DNA of 64,000 nucleotides from DATKPE01 sp033854175 (GTDB taxonomy: Bacteria > Bacteroidota > Ignavibacteria > UBA10030 > SZUA-254): the NCBI GenBank assembly GCA_033854175.1, contig JAWOKN010000010.1:8169-72168 (forward strand). The letters run 5' to 3'. Below the pieces are notes generated by a model. That model was not told where the DNA came from. It searched no databases and worked only from the letters and a program-made list of their open reading frames with translations. A program made the translations under genes and the position numbers. Positions 34,135 through 42,647 of the stretch are shown here, piece after piece; within the stretch, counting starts at the first letter, position 1; every line of letters begins with the position of its first letter.

Positions 34135-34320
34135 TTGGCACGTTTAGCTATGGTTGTGAAGGCGAAGAAGTCGCCGAAATATGGCGTCCGGAAACATCAC
34201 CGCTGCGGCATCTGCGGCCGCCCCCGCGCCTATATCCGGAAATTCGGGATCTGCCGGATCTGCTTCCGGAAAATGGCCCTCGACGGGAAAGTCCCCGGCG
34301 TTGTGAAATCCAGCTGGTAA
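34135..34320 (+). CDS. rpsN: 30S ribosomal protein S14 type Z, TTG start
   Basis: A 61-residue zinc-binding S14 with CGIC (39-42 region) and CRIC pairs in RCGICGRPRAYIRKFGICRICFRKMA. The short zinc form differs from the ~100-residue E. coli form. The start is TTG at 34135; AGGAGAG (34124-34130) lies 4-5 bases upstream, giving a MARLAM N-terminus. rpsH follows 17 bases later. Confidence 0.94.
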   Translation: MARLAMVVKAKKSPKYGVRKHHRCGICGRPRAYIRKFGICRICFRKMALDGKVPGVVKSSW

Positions 34321-34337
34321 TTCATCAAGGAAGATCC

Positions 34338-34733
34338 ATGAACACTACAGACCCGATATCAGACTATCTCACACGGCTGCGGAATGCCATCCGCGCCCGG
34401 CATAAACGCCTCGACGTCCCGGCCTCGAACCTGAAACGTTCGATGACGAAGATCCTCCTGGAGGAGAAATTCATCTCGGGCTTTACGGAGGTGCCGGACA
34501 CCAAACAGGGGATCATCCGGATCACCCTGAAAACCTCCGAGGGCGTCAACGCCATCTCAGGCTTGGAGCGCGTCAGCAAACCCGGCCTCCGGATGTATTC
34601 ATCGGCCAGGGATCTGCCGCGGGTCCTCAACGGCCTCGGTATCGCCATCATCTCAACTTCGGCAGGCCTCATGACCGATAAACAGGCCCGGGCGAAAAAT
34701 ATCGGCGGCGAAGTGTTGTGTGAAATTTGGTAA
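34338..34733 (+). CDS. rpsH: 30S ribosomal protein S8
   Basis: A 131-residue protein binding helix 21 of 16S rRNA. Family segments: DPISDYLTRLRNAIRARH, SGLERVSKPGLRMYSSARDLPRVLNGLGIAIISTSAGLMTDKQAR and the terminal GGEVLCEIW. In E. coli S8 represses the spc operon through an RNA before rplE, but the rplX-rplE gap here is only 15 bases. Confidence 0.96.
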   Translation: MNTTDPISDYLTRLRNAIRARHKRLDVPASNLKRSMTKILLEEKFISGFTEVPDTKQGIIRITLKTSEGVNAISGLERVSKPGLRMYSSARDLPRVLNGLGIAIISTSAGLMTDKQARAKNIGGEVLCEIW

Positions 34734-34757
34734 TGCGATTGTCACAAGGAACATTCC

Positions 34758-35315
34758 ATGTCTCGTATAGGTAAAAAACCGGTCCCCATCGTCAAGGGGG
34801 TGAAATTTGAAAAGAAAGACTCCCGGATAACCATCACGGGCCCGAAAGGCGAAATCGCCGCACAGATCCCCCCGACCATCACGATCGAGGAAAAGGAGAA
34901 TGAAATTGTCGTCTCCCGCTCCGGCGATACGAAGGAACTGCGCGCTCTCCACGGCACCTGGCGGGCTCATGTCAACAATATGGTCAGGGGAGTCTCCGAG
35001 GGGTTCCAGCGGAAACTCGAAATCGTCGGCGTCGGCTATAAGGCCGAGGTGAAGGGGAAGAAAATCCAGCTGGTGCTCGGATATTCCCACCCGATCCTTT
35101 TCTCCCCCCCGGCCGGGATTAAGATCGAGATTCCACAGCCCACGAGCATCGTCATTTCGGGGATCGATAAGCAGCTCGTCGGCCAGGTCGCCGCGAAATT
35201 GCGCTCGTTCAGACCCCCCGAACCGTATAAGGGAAAAGGTGTCAAGTATGAAGGTGAATATATACGCCGGAAAGCCGGAAAAGCGGCAGCGGCAGCCGGA
35301 GTAAAGGCGGGATAA
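34758..35315 (+). CDS. rplF: 50S ribosomal protein L6
   Basis: A 185-residue protein near the sarcin-ricin loop. It has SRIGKKPVPIVKGVKF, MVRGVSEGFQRKLEIVGVGYKAEVKGKKIQLVLGYSHPI and the C-terminal PEPYKGKGVKYEGEYIRRKAGKAAA. Length is normal. rplR starts one base after its stop, so the two are coupled. Confidence 0.96.
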   Translation: MSRIGKKPVPIVKGVKFEKKDSRITITGPKGEIAAQIPPTITIEEKENEIVVSRSGDTKELRALHGTWRAHVNNMVRGVSEGFQRKLEIVGVGYKAEVKGKKIQLVLGYSHPILFSPPAGIKIEIPQPTSIVISGIDKQLVGQVAAKLRSFRPPEPYKGKGVKYEGEYIRRKAGKAAAAAGVKAG

Positions 35316-35316
35316 T

Positions 35317-35685
35317 ATGATCAAGAAATCACGGATACAGCAACGCATGCGCGTGAAAACCAGGATCCGGAAGAAAATCACCGGAACACCGGATACGCCC
35401 AGACTCATCGTCTACCGGAGCCTCCACCATCTCTATGCCCAGGTTGTCGACGATTCCAGGGCGGCGACGATCGCCACGGCCTCCACACTGATGAAGGATA
35501 TCCGGCAGGACCTCCAGTCGGTCAAAAGCCGGAAGGAACGCGCAAAACGCGTCGGACTGGAGATTGCCAAACGCGCAATCGAGAAGAAGGTGCAGCACGT
35601 TGTTTTTGACCGGAACGGCTACCTCTATCACGGAGTGGTGAAATCACTCGCTGACGGAGCCCGGGAAGGCGGGTTGAAATTCTAG
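35317..35685 (+). CDS. rplR: 50S ribosomal protein L18
   Basis: A 122-residue 5S rRNA-binding protein. Family segments: RRVKTRIRKKITGTP-like basic N-terminus, PRLIVYRSLHHLYAQVVDDSRAATIATAST and the C-terminal FDRNGYLYHGVVKSLADGAREGGLKF. Normally rpsE follows directly; here a tRNA gene lies between them, making the gap 140 bases. Confidence 0.95.
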   Translation: MIKKSRIQQRMRVKTRIRKKITGTPDTPRLIVYRSLHHLYAQVVDDSRAATIATASTLMKDIRQDLQSVKSRKERAKRVGLEIAKRAIEKKVQHVVFDRNGYLYHGVVKSLADGAREGGLKF

Positions 35686-35721
35686 TGACGCCCCACCGAC
35701 CCCGGCCCCACGTGTCGTTCT

Positions 35722-35792
35722 TGCCGGGTCGTCTAATGGCAGGACAGCGCCCTTTGGAGGCGTCAGTGGAGGTTCGAATCCTCCCCCGGCAG
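35722..35792 (+). tRNA. tRNA-Gln (anticodon TTG) inside the spc operon
   Basis: Acceptor TGCCGGG/CCCGGCA with the U1-A72 pair typical of tRNA-Gln, D-stem GTC/GAC, anticodon stem GCGCC/GGCGT with loop CT-TTG-GA, T-arm GGAGG/CCTCC, and discriminator G. CCA is not encoded. It lies 36 bases after rplR and 33 before rpsE on the same strand, so it is probably co-transcribed and cut out of the ribosomal protein mRNA. Confidence 0.95.
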
Positions 35793-35825
35793 CAGGATGA
35801 ATATTCATAATATGGAGTGAAAACA

Positions 35826-36353
35826 TTGGCACGAGTTAAAGCTGGAGAATTGGACCTGAAGGACCGGTTGGTGTTCATCAACCGCGTCGCCAAGGTCGTC
35901 AAAGGTGGCCGCCGATTCAGTTTCAGCGCGATCATCGTGGTCGGCGACGGCAACGGCCACGTCGGCATCGGACTGGGAAAGGCGAATGAAGTGCAGGACG
36001 CCATTTCGAAAGGCATCGATGATGCCAAGAAGAATGTCGTCACCGTCCGCGTCCTCAACGGCACGATCCCTCACCCGATAACGGCGAAGTACCGTGCCTC
36101 GAAAGTCCTCCTGAAACCGGCCTCGCCCGGTACGGGCCTCATCGCCGGCGGCGGCGTCCGCGCCGTCCTGGAATCGGCCGGCGTCAAGGATGTTCTCACG
36201 AAATCGATCGGTTCGTCAAACCCCCATAATGTGGTCAAGGCTACGATGAAAGCCCTCCTGAGTCTTACCGACGCCCGCCTCATGGCGGAACGCCGCGGAC
36301 TCTCGGTCCAGGAGCTTTTCATGCAGCCGGAGAAAACCGTAACACAAACTTGA
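35826..36353 (+). CDS. rpsE: 30S ribosomal protein S5, TTG start
   Basis: A 175-residue protein important for decoding accuracy and mRNA entry. It has ELDLKDRLVFINRVAKVVKGGRRFSFSAIIVVGDGNGHVGIGLGKA, VLLKPASPGTGLIAGGGVRAVLE and SSNPHNVVKAT. TTG at 35826 follows GGAG (35814-35817) by 8 bases and gives MARVKAGE; the in-frame GTG at 35817 overlaps that site and is less likely. The 5' untranslated part is formed by the trailer of tRNA-Gln. Confidence 0.94.
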   Translation: MARVKAGELDLKDRLVFINRVAKVVKGGRRFSFSAIIVVGDGNGHVGIGLGKANEVQDAISKGIDDAKKNVVTVRVLNGTIPHPITAKYRASKVLLKPASPGTGLIAGGGVRAVLESAGVKDVLTKSIGSSNPHNVVKATMKALLSLTDARLMAERRGLSVQELFMQPEKTVTQT

Positions 36354-36360
36354 GCTCTGT

Positions 36361-36546
36361 ATGGCACAAAAACTGAAAATAACGCAGATTGTAAGCCAGA
36401 TCGACTGCCTCGAAAAACAAAAACGGACGATCAAGGCGCTCGGACTCGGCCGCCCGAACTATTCGGTGGTCAAGATCGATACGCCCCAGATCCGCGGCAT
36501 GATCAATCTTGTCAAACATCTTGTGAAAGTTGAGGAGGTGCACTAA
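36361..36546 (+). CDS. rpmD: 50S ribosomal protein L30
   Basis: A 61-residue protein of the large subunit. The pattern LKITQIVSQIDCLEKQKRTIKALGLGRPNYSVVKIDTPQIRGMINLVKHLVKVEE is characteristic. Length is normal. It lies between rpsE (7 bases) and rplO (6 bases), the standard order. Confidence 0.95.
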   Translation: MAQKLKITQIVSQIDCLEKQKRTIKALGLGRPNYSVVKIDTPQIRGMINLVKHLVKVEEVH

Positions 36547-36552
36547 CTCACC

Positions 36553-37035
36553 ATGTCAGCAGCGACGTTGAATAATCTCCACCCTGTCAAGGGCTCGAAA
36601 AAGAAAGTGAAACGCATAGCCCGCGGCCAGGGATCCGGCCACGGCGGAACCGCCACACGCGGACATAAGGGCGAAGGCGCACGCTCCGGTACACATTACC
36701 GCCCGTGGTTCGAAGGCGGCCAGATGCCCCTGATCCGCAGGATACCGAAGTTTGGTTTTATTCCTCCACACCGCGTCGAATACCAGATCGTCAATGTTTC
36801 AACCCTCAACCTTCTGGTGGAGTCGAAGATCATTACCGACGGCAAGGTGAATCCCGATGTTCTTTTTCGTGCAGGTGTGATCCAGAAGAAATCTGCACCG
36901 GTCAAAATTTTAGGCGACGGCGATCTGAAATCTAAACTTGAGATCAATGCCCATGCCTTCAGCAAATCCGCGGTTCAGAAAATCGAGCAGGCTGGCGGCA
37001 AGGCGGTCAATCTCTCCTCCTCGAAAAAGACATAA
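36553..37035 (+). CDS. rplO: 50S ribosomal protein L15
   Basis: A 160-residue late-assembly protein. It has the Gly/Arg/Lys-rich start (KRIARGQGSGHGGTATRGHKGEGARSG) and EGGQMPLIRRIPKFGF. The C-terminal domain ends INAHAFSKSAVQKIEQAGGKAV. Its stop codon overlaps the secY start by one base (37035), so secY translation is likely coupled. Confidence 0.96.
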   Translation: MSAATLNNLHPVKGSKKKVKRIARGQGSGHGGTATRGHKGEGARSGTHYRPWFEGGQMPLIRRIPKFGFIPPHRVEYQIVNVSTLNLLVESKIITDGKVNPDVLFRAGVIQKKSAPVKILGDGDLKSKLEINAHAFSKSAVQKIEQAGGKAVNLSSSKKT

Positions 37036-38372
37036 TGGCAAAACTCAGCGAAAGTTTTAGGAATATCTTCAAAATCCAGGAGCTCCGGCAGCGCATTCTC
37101 TATACCGCCGGATTGCTGATTATCGTCCGCTTCGGTGCCCATGTCACACTTCCGGGCATCAACGCAAAGGTCCTCTCCGAGGTGATGCGGACCCAGAGTT
37201 CGAATACCCTCTTCGGCCTCTATGACCTGTTTGTGGGCGGTGCCTTCTCGAACGCGGCAGTCTTTGCCCTCGGCATTATGCCGTATATCAGCTCCTCCAT
37301 TATTATCCAGCTCCTCGGGGCCGTCATTCCCTACTTCCAGAAACTTACCAAGGAAGGGGAGGAGGGACGGAAGAAAATTACCCAGCTCACCCGCTATGGA
37401 ACGGTCCTCATCTCGACCCTCCAGGCCTGGGGCGTCAGCGTGCAGTTGAGCAGCATGTCCCCCGCTGGAACACCCATTATACCGGTGGCAGTCCAGGGGT
37501 TCGGATTCCATCTGACGACGATGATCATCCTCTGCACCGGGACGATCTTTATGATGTGGATCGGGGAACAGATCACCGAACGGGGCATCGGAAACGGGAT
37601 ATCCCTCATCATCTTTATCGGCATCATCGCCCGGTTCCCCCATTCCGTGCTCGATGAATACCAGCTGGTGAGCTCAGGCTCCCGCGGCCTGATCATTGAA
37701 CTGATCATTATCGCCCTCATGGTCGTCATAGTCGCCGGCATCGTCATGGTCACACAGGCCACCCGCCGCATCCCGGTCCAGTATGCAAAACGGGTTGTGG
37801 GGAGGAAAATCTACGGCGGCGTCACACAGTATATCCCGATGCGCGTCAATACCGCCGGCGTCATGCCGATCATTTTCGCCCAGGCGATCATGTTCATACC
37901 GAACACGGTTCTGACGTTTTTCCCGGACAACGAATTTCTGCAGGGCATCGCGGGCTATCTGAACTATACCTCGTTCACCTATGCGTTTGTCTACGGCCTG
38001 ATGATCATCTTCTTTACCTATTTCTATACGGCCGTCGCGTTTAATCCGAAGGATGTCGCCGAGAATATGCAGAAACAGGGCGGTTTTATCCCCGGTATCC
38101 GCCCCGGCAAGAATACATCCGACTTTATCGATAATATCCTGACCAAAATTACACTGCCGGGCTCTGTGTTTCTGGCGATCGTCGCCGTTCTCCCGGCATT
38201 TATGATCCGCCTCGGCGTCACGGCCAACTTTGCAAGCTTCTTCGGCGGGACGAGCCTCCTGATCGTCGTCGGCGTCGGCCTCGATACGCTGCAGCAGATC
38301 GAATCCCATCTCCTCATGCGCCATTATGACGGATTTATGAAGAGCGGGAAAATCAAGGGCAGGAGGATGTGA
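37035..38372 (+). CDS. secY: preprotein translocase channel SecY
   Basis: A 445-residue inner-membrane channel with about ten transmembrane helices. Diagnostic stretches: LPGINAKVL, ALGIMPYISSSIIIQLLG (plug and lateral-gate region), GERGIGNGISLIIF-like motif near residue 185, and the cytoplasmic loop with NPKDVAENMQKQGGFIPGIRPG. It partners with SecE, encoded at 11842. The usual adk gene between secY and map is absent; map follows after 33 bases. Confidence 0.97.
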   Translation: MAKLSESFRNIFKIQELRQRILYTAGLLIIVRFGAHVTLPGINAKVLSEVMRTQSSNTLFGLYDLFVGGAFSNAAVFALGIMPYISSSIIIQLLGAVIPYFQKLTKEGEEGRKKITQLTRYGTVLISTLQAWGVSVQLSSMSPAGTPIIPVAVQGFGFHLTTMIILCTGTIFMMWIGEQITERGIGNGISLIIFIGIIARFPHSVLDEYQLVSSGSRGLIIELIIIALMVVIVAGIVMVTQATRRIPVQYAKRVVGRKIYGGVTQYIPMRVNTAGVMPIIFAQAIMFIPNTVLTFFPDNEFLQGIAGYLNYTSFTYAFVYGLMIIFFTYFYTAVAFNPKDVAENMQKQGGFIPGIRPGKNTSDFIDNILTKITLPGSVFLAIVAVLPAFMIRLGVTANFASFFGGTSLLIVVGVGLDTLQQIESHLLMRHYDGFMKSGKIKGRRM

Positions 38373-38405
38373 CGGCGGTGCAGGAAGGTTGGAACCTCTG
38401 CTGGC

Positions 38406-39170
38406 ATGGCAAAAGCGACGATTAAAACAGGGGATGAAATCGCTCTCATGCGCGAGAGCTGCCGGATTGTCGCGGAAGTTTTGAGATTGCTCAAATCGAT
38501 GATCAAACCCGGCATCACGACGAAGGAACTCGACAAGGTCGCAGAAGAGTTTATCCGCTCACAGGGCGGTGAACCGGCGTTTAAAGGTTATGGCTCGAAT
38601 AAACGGAATCTCTTTCCGGCGTCACTCTGCACGTCGATCGACGACCAGGTCGTCCACGGCATACCGGGCGACCGCCACCTGCAGGAAGGTGAAATTATTT
38701 CGATCGACGTCGGCGTGAAGAAGGACGGCTTTTACGGCGACGGCGCGTGGTCGTTCGGCGTCGGCAAGATCACCGGCGAAAAAACACGCCTTCTCGAGAA
38801 GACCCGGGAAGCCCTGATGCAGGGGATCGCCAAGGCGCGCAAAGGGAATTATCTCCACGATATCTCGTGGGCGGTCCAGAACCATGTCGAACGCGAGGGA
38901 TTTTCCGTCGTCCGGGACCTGGTCGGCCACGGCATCGGCCGCAACCTCCACGAGGAACCGGCCGTTCCCAACTACGGCGAACCCGGGACGGGCGTGATGC
39001 TTGAACGCGGAATGACCCTCGCCATCGAACCGATGGTCAACCTCGGAACCTACCGCGTGAAGGTCGAAAAAGACGGATGGACCGTCAGGACAGCCGACGG
39101 ATCGCCCTCGGCCCATTTTGAGCATACGGTTTTGGTTACAGATAAAGATCCGGAAATACTCACATTGTGA
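38406..39170 (+). CDS. map: methionine aminopeptidase type I
   Basis: A 254-residue cytosolic dimetal enzyme that removes initiator methionine. The five metal ligands are D101 (in IDVGVKKDGFYGD), D112, H175 (GHGIGR), E208 (AIEPM) and E239 (FEHTVLV); H84 is the conserved substrate-site histidine. The length is that of the bacterial class Ia enzyme. infA begins 9 bases later. Confidence 0.97.
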   Translation: MAKATIKTGDEIALMRESCRIVAEVLRLLKSMIKPGITTKELDKVAEEFIRSQGGEPAFKGYGSNKRNLFPASLCTSIDDQVVHGIPGDRHLQEGEIISIDVGVKKDGFYGDGAWSFGVGKITGEKTRLLEKTREALMQGIAKARKGNYLHDISWAVQNHVEREGFSVVRDLVGHGIGRNLHEEPAVPNYGEPGTGVMLERGMTLAIEPMVNLGTYRVKVEKDGWTVRTADGSPSAHFEHTVLVTDKDPEILTL

Positions 39171-39178
39171 CGGAGTGA

Positions 39179-39397
39179 ATGGCGAAACAAGGCCCTATTA
39201 CGATGGACGGTGTTATCACCGAAACGTTGCCCAACGCGATGTTCCGGGTCAAGCTCGATAACGGCCATGAGGTTTTGGCGGTCATTTCCGGTAAAATGAG
39301 GATGCATTATATTAAAATTCTCGTGGGGGACAAGGTAACGGTCGAAATGTCCCCCTACGACCTGAGCAAGGGTCGGATCACCTATCGGTACAAATGA
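39179..39397 (+). CDS. infA: translation initiation factor IF-1
   Basis: A 72-residue OB-fold factor that blocks the A site during initiation. It has DGVITETLPNAMFRVKLDNGHEVLAVISGKMRMHYIKILVGDKVTVEMSPYDLSKGRITYRYK, the complete family pattern at the normal length. The ATG at 39179 follows CGGAGTGA. rpmJ lies 11 bases downstream. Confidence 0.97.
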   Translation: MAKQGPITMDGVITETLPNAMFRVKLDNGHEVLAVISGKMRMHYIKILVGDKVTVEMSPYDLSKGRITYRYK

Positions 39398-39407
39398 AGG
39401 TTATGCC

Positions 39408-39521
39408 ATGAAGGTACGTTCATCAGTCAAACGCTTGTGCGAAAATTGTAAAATCATCCGGCGGAAAGGCGTCGTCAGGGTGATCTGCAAGAATCCAAAA
39501 CATAAACAGCGTCAGGGATAA
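39408..39521 (+). CDS. rpmJ: 50S ribosomal protein L36, zinc form
   Basis: A 37-residue protein (MKVRSSVKRLCENCKIIRRKG..., then VVRVICKNPKHKQRQG) with the four zinc ligands C11, C14, C27 and H32. It is the standard zinc form at standard length. It lies between infA and rpsM, the conserved position. AAGG (39397-39400) precedes the ATG. Confidence 0.95.
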   Translation: MKVRSSVKRLCENCKIIRRKGVVRVICKNPKHKQRQG

Positions 39522-39543
39522 TCACCAGAAAGGAAAACATCAC

Positions 39544-39927
39544 GTGGCGCGTATTGCGGGTATCGATTTACCAAAAAACAAACGGGCGGAAGTCGGCCTG
39601 ACCTATATCTTCGGGATCGGCCGGTCCAGCTCACAGAAAATCCTCACACAGGCCGGCATCGACCTTAACAAGAAAATCGGCGAACTGAACGACGATGAGG
39701 TCGCGAAAATCCGGTCCATCATCACCTCCGATTTCAAGGTCGAAGGCGCCCTCCGCAGCGAGGTCCAGATGAACATCAAACGGCTGATGGATATCAACTG
39801 CTACCGGGGCCTGCGCCACCGCAAAGGTCTCCCCGTCCGCGGCCAGCGTACGAGAACCAACGCCCGCACCAGGAAGGGGAAACGGAAGACCGTCGCCGGA
39901 AAGAAAAAGGCTATAGCGAAGAAATAA
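39544..39927 (+). CDS. rpsM: 30S ribosomal protein S13, GTG start
   Basis: A 127-residue head protein contacting the P-site tRNA and the large subunit. It has ARIAGIDLPKNKRAEVGLTYIFGIGRSSSQKIL, YRGLRHRKGLPVRGQRTRTNARTRKG and a Lys-rich tail. The start is GTG at 39544 with AGAAAGGA upstream. In E. coli, S4 represses the alpha operon before rpsM, but the gap here is only 22 bases. Confidence 0.96.
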   Translation: MARIAGIDLPKNKRAEVGLTYIFGIGRSSSQKILTQAGIDLNKKIGELNDDEVAKIRSIITSDFKVEGALRSEVQMNIKRLMDINCYRGLRHRKGLPVRGQRTRTNARTRKGKRKTVAGKKKAIAKK

Positions 39928-39942
39928 TCACCAAAGGAACGT

Positions 39943-40359
39943 ATGGGAAAACAACAACAGCAGCAGTCCGCAGCACCGGCCGCCCCGGTCAAACGGAAAA
40001 AGAAAATTCAGGTCGATGTCACCGGCAAGGCGTTTATCCGGGCAACCTTTAATAACGTCATCGTCACCATCACCGATGTCTACGGTAACGTGATCAGCTG
40101 GTCATCCGCCGGCCGAAACGGGTTCAAGGGATCCAGGAAGAATACCCCGTTTGCGGCACAGGTGACCGCCGAGACCGCCGCCAAGGAGGCGTTCGATCTC
40201 GGACTGCGGAAGGTCGATGTCTATGTCAAGGGACCCGGGTCGGGCCGCGAGGCGGGCATCCGCTCGCTCCAGACCGTCGGAATCGAAGTGCTGAGCATCC
40301 GCGATATTACACCGATTCCCCATAACGGATGCAGACCGCCGAAACGCCGGCGTGTATGA
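39943..40359 (+). CDS. rpsK: 30S ribosomal protein S11
   Basis: A 138-residue platform protein. The core VTGKAFIRATFNNVIVTITDVYGNVISWSSAGRNGFKGSRKNTPFAAQ and RSLQTVGIEVLSIRDITPIPHNGCRPPKRRRV is canonical. The N-terminus has a low-complexity lead (MGKQQQQQSAAPAAPVKRKKK). It lies 15 bases after rpsM. Confidence 0.96.
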   Translation: MGKQQQQQSAAPAAPVKRKKKIQVDVTGKAFIRATFNNVIVTITDVYGNVISWSSAGRNGFKGSRKNTPFAAQVTAETAAKEAFDLGLRKVDVYVKGPGSGREAGIRSLQTVGIEVLSIRDITPIPHNGCRPPKRRRV

Positions 40360-40392
40360 TGCCAGATGAATTGATAAACTCTAAAGGAACCT

Positions 40393-41022
40393 ATGGGAAG
40401 ATATATTGAACCAAGCTGTCGATTGTGCCGGAGGGAGAAGCAGAAGCTTTTCCTCAAAGGGACAAAATGCTTCACCGAGAAATGCCCCGTCGAACGCCGG
40501 GCCTATGCGCCAGGCCAGCATGGCCAGACGCGCCGCCAGAAGATTTCCGAATACGGCGTCCAGCTCCGCGAGAAACAGAAAATCCGCCGCATCTATGGCC
40601 TGATGGAGGAGCAGTTCCGGAATTATTTCGAAAAGGCGCTCCGGCAGACGGGCCGCACCGGCGAGACACTCGTCAAGATGCTCGAACGGCGCCTCGACAA
40701 TACCGTCTACCGTCTCGGGTTTGCCCCGTCACGCAAGGCGGCACGGCAACTCATCTCACACGGCCACCTGCTCGTCAATACACGCGTCGTCACCATACCG
40801 TCCTACCTCCTGAATCCGGGCGATGTCATCAAAGTGCGGGAAAAGAGCAGAACGCTCGATGTTATCCACTCCTCCATGAAACGGATGAAGGACAATACCA
40901 TGCTGCCGTGGCTGAGCCTGGATAAGGGCACGCTGACCGGAACGTTTCTCAACGTCCCCGAGCGTGCGGATATTCCGCTTAACGCAAATGAACAACTCAT
41001 CGTCGAACTGTACTCAAAGTAA
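40393..41022 (+). CDS. rpsD: 30S ribosomal protein S4, zinc form
   Basis: A 209-residue primary 16S-binding protein. The N-terminus has four cysteines (C9, C12, C26, C31) of the zinc-binding type. The S4 RNA-binding domain has ERRLDNTVYRLGFAPSRKAARQLISHGHLLVNTRVV. The end of the protein (NEQLIVELYSK) matches the family. It follows rpsK by 33 bases. Confidence 0.96.
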   Translation: MGRYIEPSCRLCRREKQKLFLKGTKCFTEKCPVERRAYAPGQHGQTRRQKISEYGVQLREKQKIRRIYGLMEEQFRNYFEKALRQTGRTGETLVKMLERRLDNTVYRLGFAPSRKAARQLISHGHLLVNTRVVTIPSYLLNPGDVIKVREKSRTLDVIHSSMKRMKDNTMLPWLSLDKGTLTGTFLNVPERADIPLNANEQLIVELYSK

Positions 41023-41090
41023 ATCAGCGAAGTGAACTATCATCGTTTAACTCGAATTGTGAATTCCATGCAATGCGGGAGAATGTCTCT

Positions 41091-42080
41091 ATGTTAGGAA
41101 TAAATTATCAGATGCCCGAAAAAGTCCAGCTGGACGAGGCGAGCTACGCCAATACCTTTGGCCGGTTTACCCTTCAACCGCTGGAAAAAGGCTTCGGTGT
41201 CACCATCGGTAACGCGTTCAGACGCGTATTGCTCTCCTCACTCCCCGGAACCGCCTTTACGGCGATCAAAATCGAGGGGGTGTTACATGAATTTTCCACA
41301 ATCCCCGGCGTGGTCGAGGATGTCGCCGAGATCATCCTCAACCTCAAGGCCGTGCGTATGAAACTCCTGAATAAGAAACTGACCCACATCGTCGTCGAAC
41401 TCAAGGGTTCGAAGAATGTGACCGCGGCCGATATCCAGAAGTCCAACCCGGAGATAGAAATACTGAATCCCGAGCAGCATATCGCGACCCTCAATGCCGG
41501 CGCTTCGGTCGAACTCGAACTCTGGATCGGACGCGGAAAGGGCTATGTCCCGGCCGAGGAGAATAAAAGCGCGGAAGCAACCCCCGGGATGATCGCCATC
41601 GACTCGATCTATACCCCGATCAAGAACGTGCGCTATGTCGTCGAATCGACACGCGTGGGCCAGCAGACGGATTTTGAGAAGCTGATCCTCGAGATCTCAA
41701 CCGACGGCTCCATCGCACCCGACGACGCGCTGTCCCAGGCCGCCACGATCCTCCGCGATCATGTCCAGCTTTTCCTCAATTTTGACGTCGAGACGGAATC
41801 AACCGAGGAAGCCATGGAGAAGGATTCGGAGTTCTCACGCATCAGGAAGATCCTCCAGATGCCCGTCGATGAACTCGAACTCTCCGTCCGATCCCATAAC
41901 TGCCTCCGGGCTGCGAACATCAAGACGATCGCCGATCTTGTCCGCCGGGATGAACCCGAGCTGCTGAAATTCAGGAACTTCGGGAGGAAATCCCTCGCCG
42001 AACTCTCGGAGATTATCGAGGGGTTCGGGCTCAATTTCGGTATGGACGTCGAAAAATATCTCCACGAAAGCAGTCATTAA
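41091..42080 (+). CDS. rpoA: RNA polymerase alpha subunit
   Basis: A 329-residue assembly platform of RNA polymerase. The N-terminal domain has FTLQPLEKGFGVTIGNAFRRVLLSSLPGTA and IEGVLHEFSTIPGVVEDV. The C-terminal domain, for UP-element and activator contact, has MPVDELELSVRSHNCLRAANIKTIADLVRRDEPELLKFRNFGRKSLAELSEIIEGFGLNFGM. The ATG at 41091 was chosen because GGGAG (41077-41081) precedes it at a suitable distance; ATG at 41073 would add six residues and lacks such a site. Confidence 0.96.
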   Translation: MLGINYQMPEKVQLDEASYANTFGRFTLQPLEKGFGVTIGNAFRRVLLSSLPGTAFTAIKIEGVLHEFSTIPGVVEDVAEIILNLKAVRMKLLNKKLTHIVVELKGSKNVTAADIQKSNPEIEILNPEQHIATLNAGASVELELWIGRGKGYVPAEENKSAEATPGMIAIDSIYTPIKNVRYVVESTRVGQQTDFEKLILEISTDGSIAPDDALSQAATILRDHVQLFLNFDVETESTEEAMEKDSEFSRIRKILQMPVDELELSVRSHNCLRAANIKTIADLVRRDEPELLKFRNFGRKSLAELSEIIEGFGLNFGMDVEKYLHESSH

Positions 42081-42106
42081 TTTTTTGATCCGAGAAAGAA
42101 GACACT

Positions 42107-42577
42107 ATGCGGCACAGACAAGCAGGACGAAAACTGAAACGAACGGCAAGCCACAGGAAGGCCACACTCATCGCCCTCTGCACGGCACTGTTCAGGAATA
42201 AGAAGATCCAGACCACCGTCGCCAAGGCGAAGGAAACCCGCCTTCTGGCCGAGAAAATCCTTACACGCGCGAAGAATGCCGTCGCCACCGAAGGGGAGAA
42301 GAAGAATGTCCACGCACGGAGAATTGTCTCACGCTCCATCAAGGACAGAGCCGTCATGAAGGAGCTCTTCGGCGATATCGCACAGAAAATCGCCCAGCGC
42401 CCGGGCGGATATACACGCGTCGTCAAACTCGGACGGCGATTCGGCGATAATGCCGAGGTCGCGGTCCTGGAACTCGTCGACTATAATACGGGCGAAGCCC
42501 CCCAGAAACCTAAAAAGGAAAAGAAGAAAAAGGTCAAGGAGAAACCCTTCGCACCGGGTGCCATCGCCGACCACTGA
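42107..42577 (+). CDS. rplQ: 50S ribosomal protein L17
   Basis: A 156-residue protein with the core MRHRQAGRKLKRTASHRKATLIALCTALFRNKKIQTTVAKAKETR and the later GGYTRVVKLGRRFGDNAEVAVLELVDY. A charged C-terminal tail (PKKEKKKKVKEKPFAPG) extends it by about 30 residues beyond E. coli L17. It is the last gene of the superoperon; a strong terminator begins 23 bases after its stop. Confidence 0.96.
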   Translation: MRHRQAGRKLKRTASHRKATLIALCTALFRNKKIQTTVAKAKETRLLAEKILTRAKNAVATEGEKKNVHARRIVSRSIKDRAVMKELFGDIAQKIAQRPGGYTRVVKLGRRFGDNAEVAVLELVDYNTGEAPQKPKKEKKKKVKEKPFAPGAIADH

Positions 42578-42599
42578 GTAGACGTAGTTTGTACACAAC

Positions 42600-42637
42600 A
42601 AGGGTTTCATGTCACCGAAACCCTTTTTCTTTTTTTA
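42600..42637 (+). terminator. intrinsic terminator of the superoperon
   Basis: AAGGGTTTC (42600-42608) pairs perfectly with GAAACCCTT (42617-42625), a 9-bp stem with an 8-base loop. It is followed by a long T-rich run (TTTTTCTTTTTTTAT). It ends the transcription unit that begins at 23205. Confidence 0.92.
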
Positions 42638-42647
42638 TCCTGTTGGG

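Noticed and set aside
38373..38405. A missed adk gene between secY and map
   Set aside because: The gap is 33 bases; adk is simply not at this locus.
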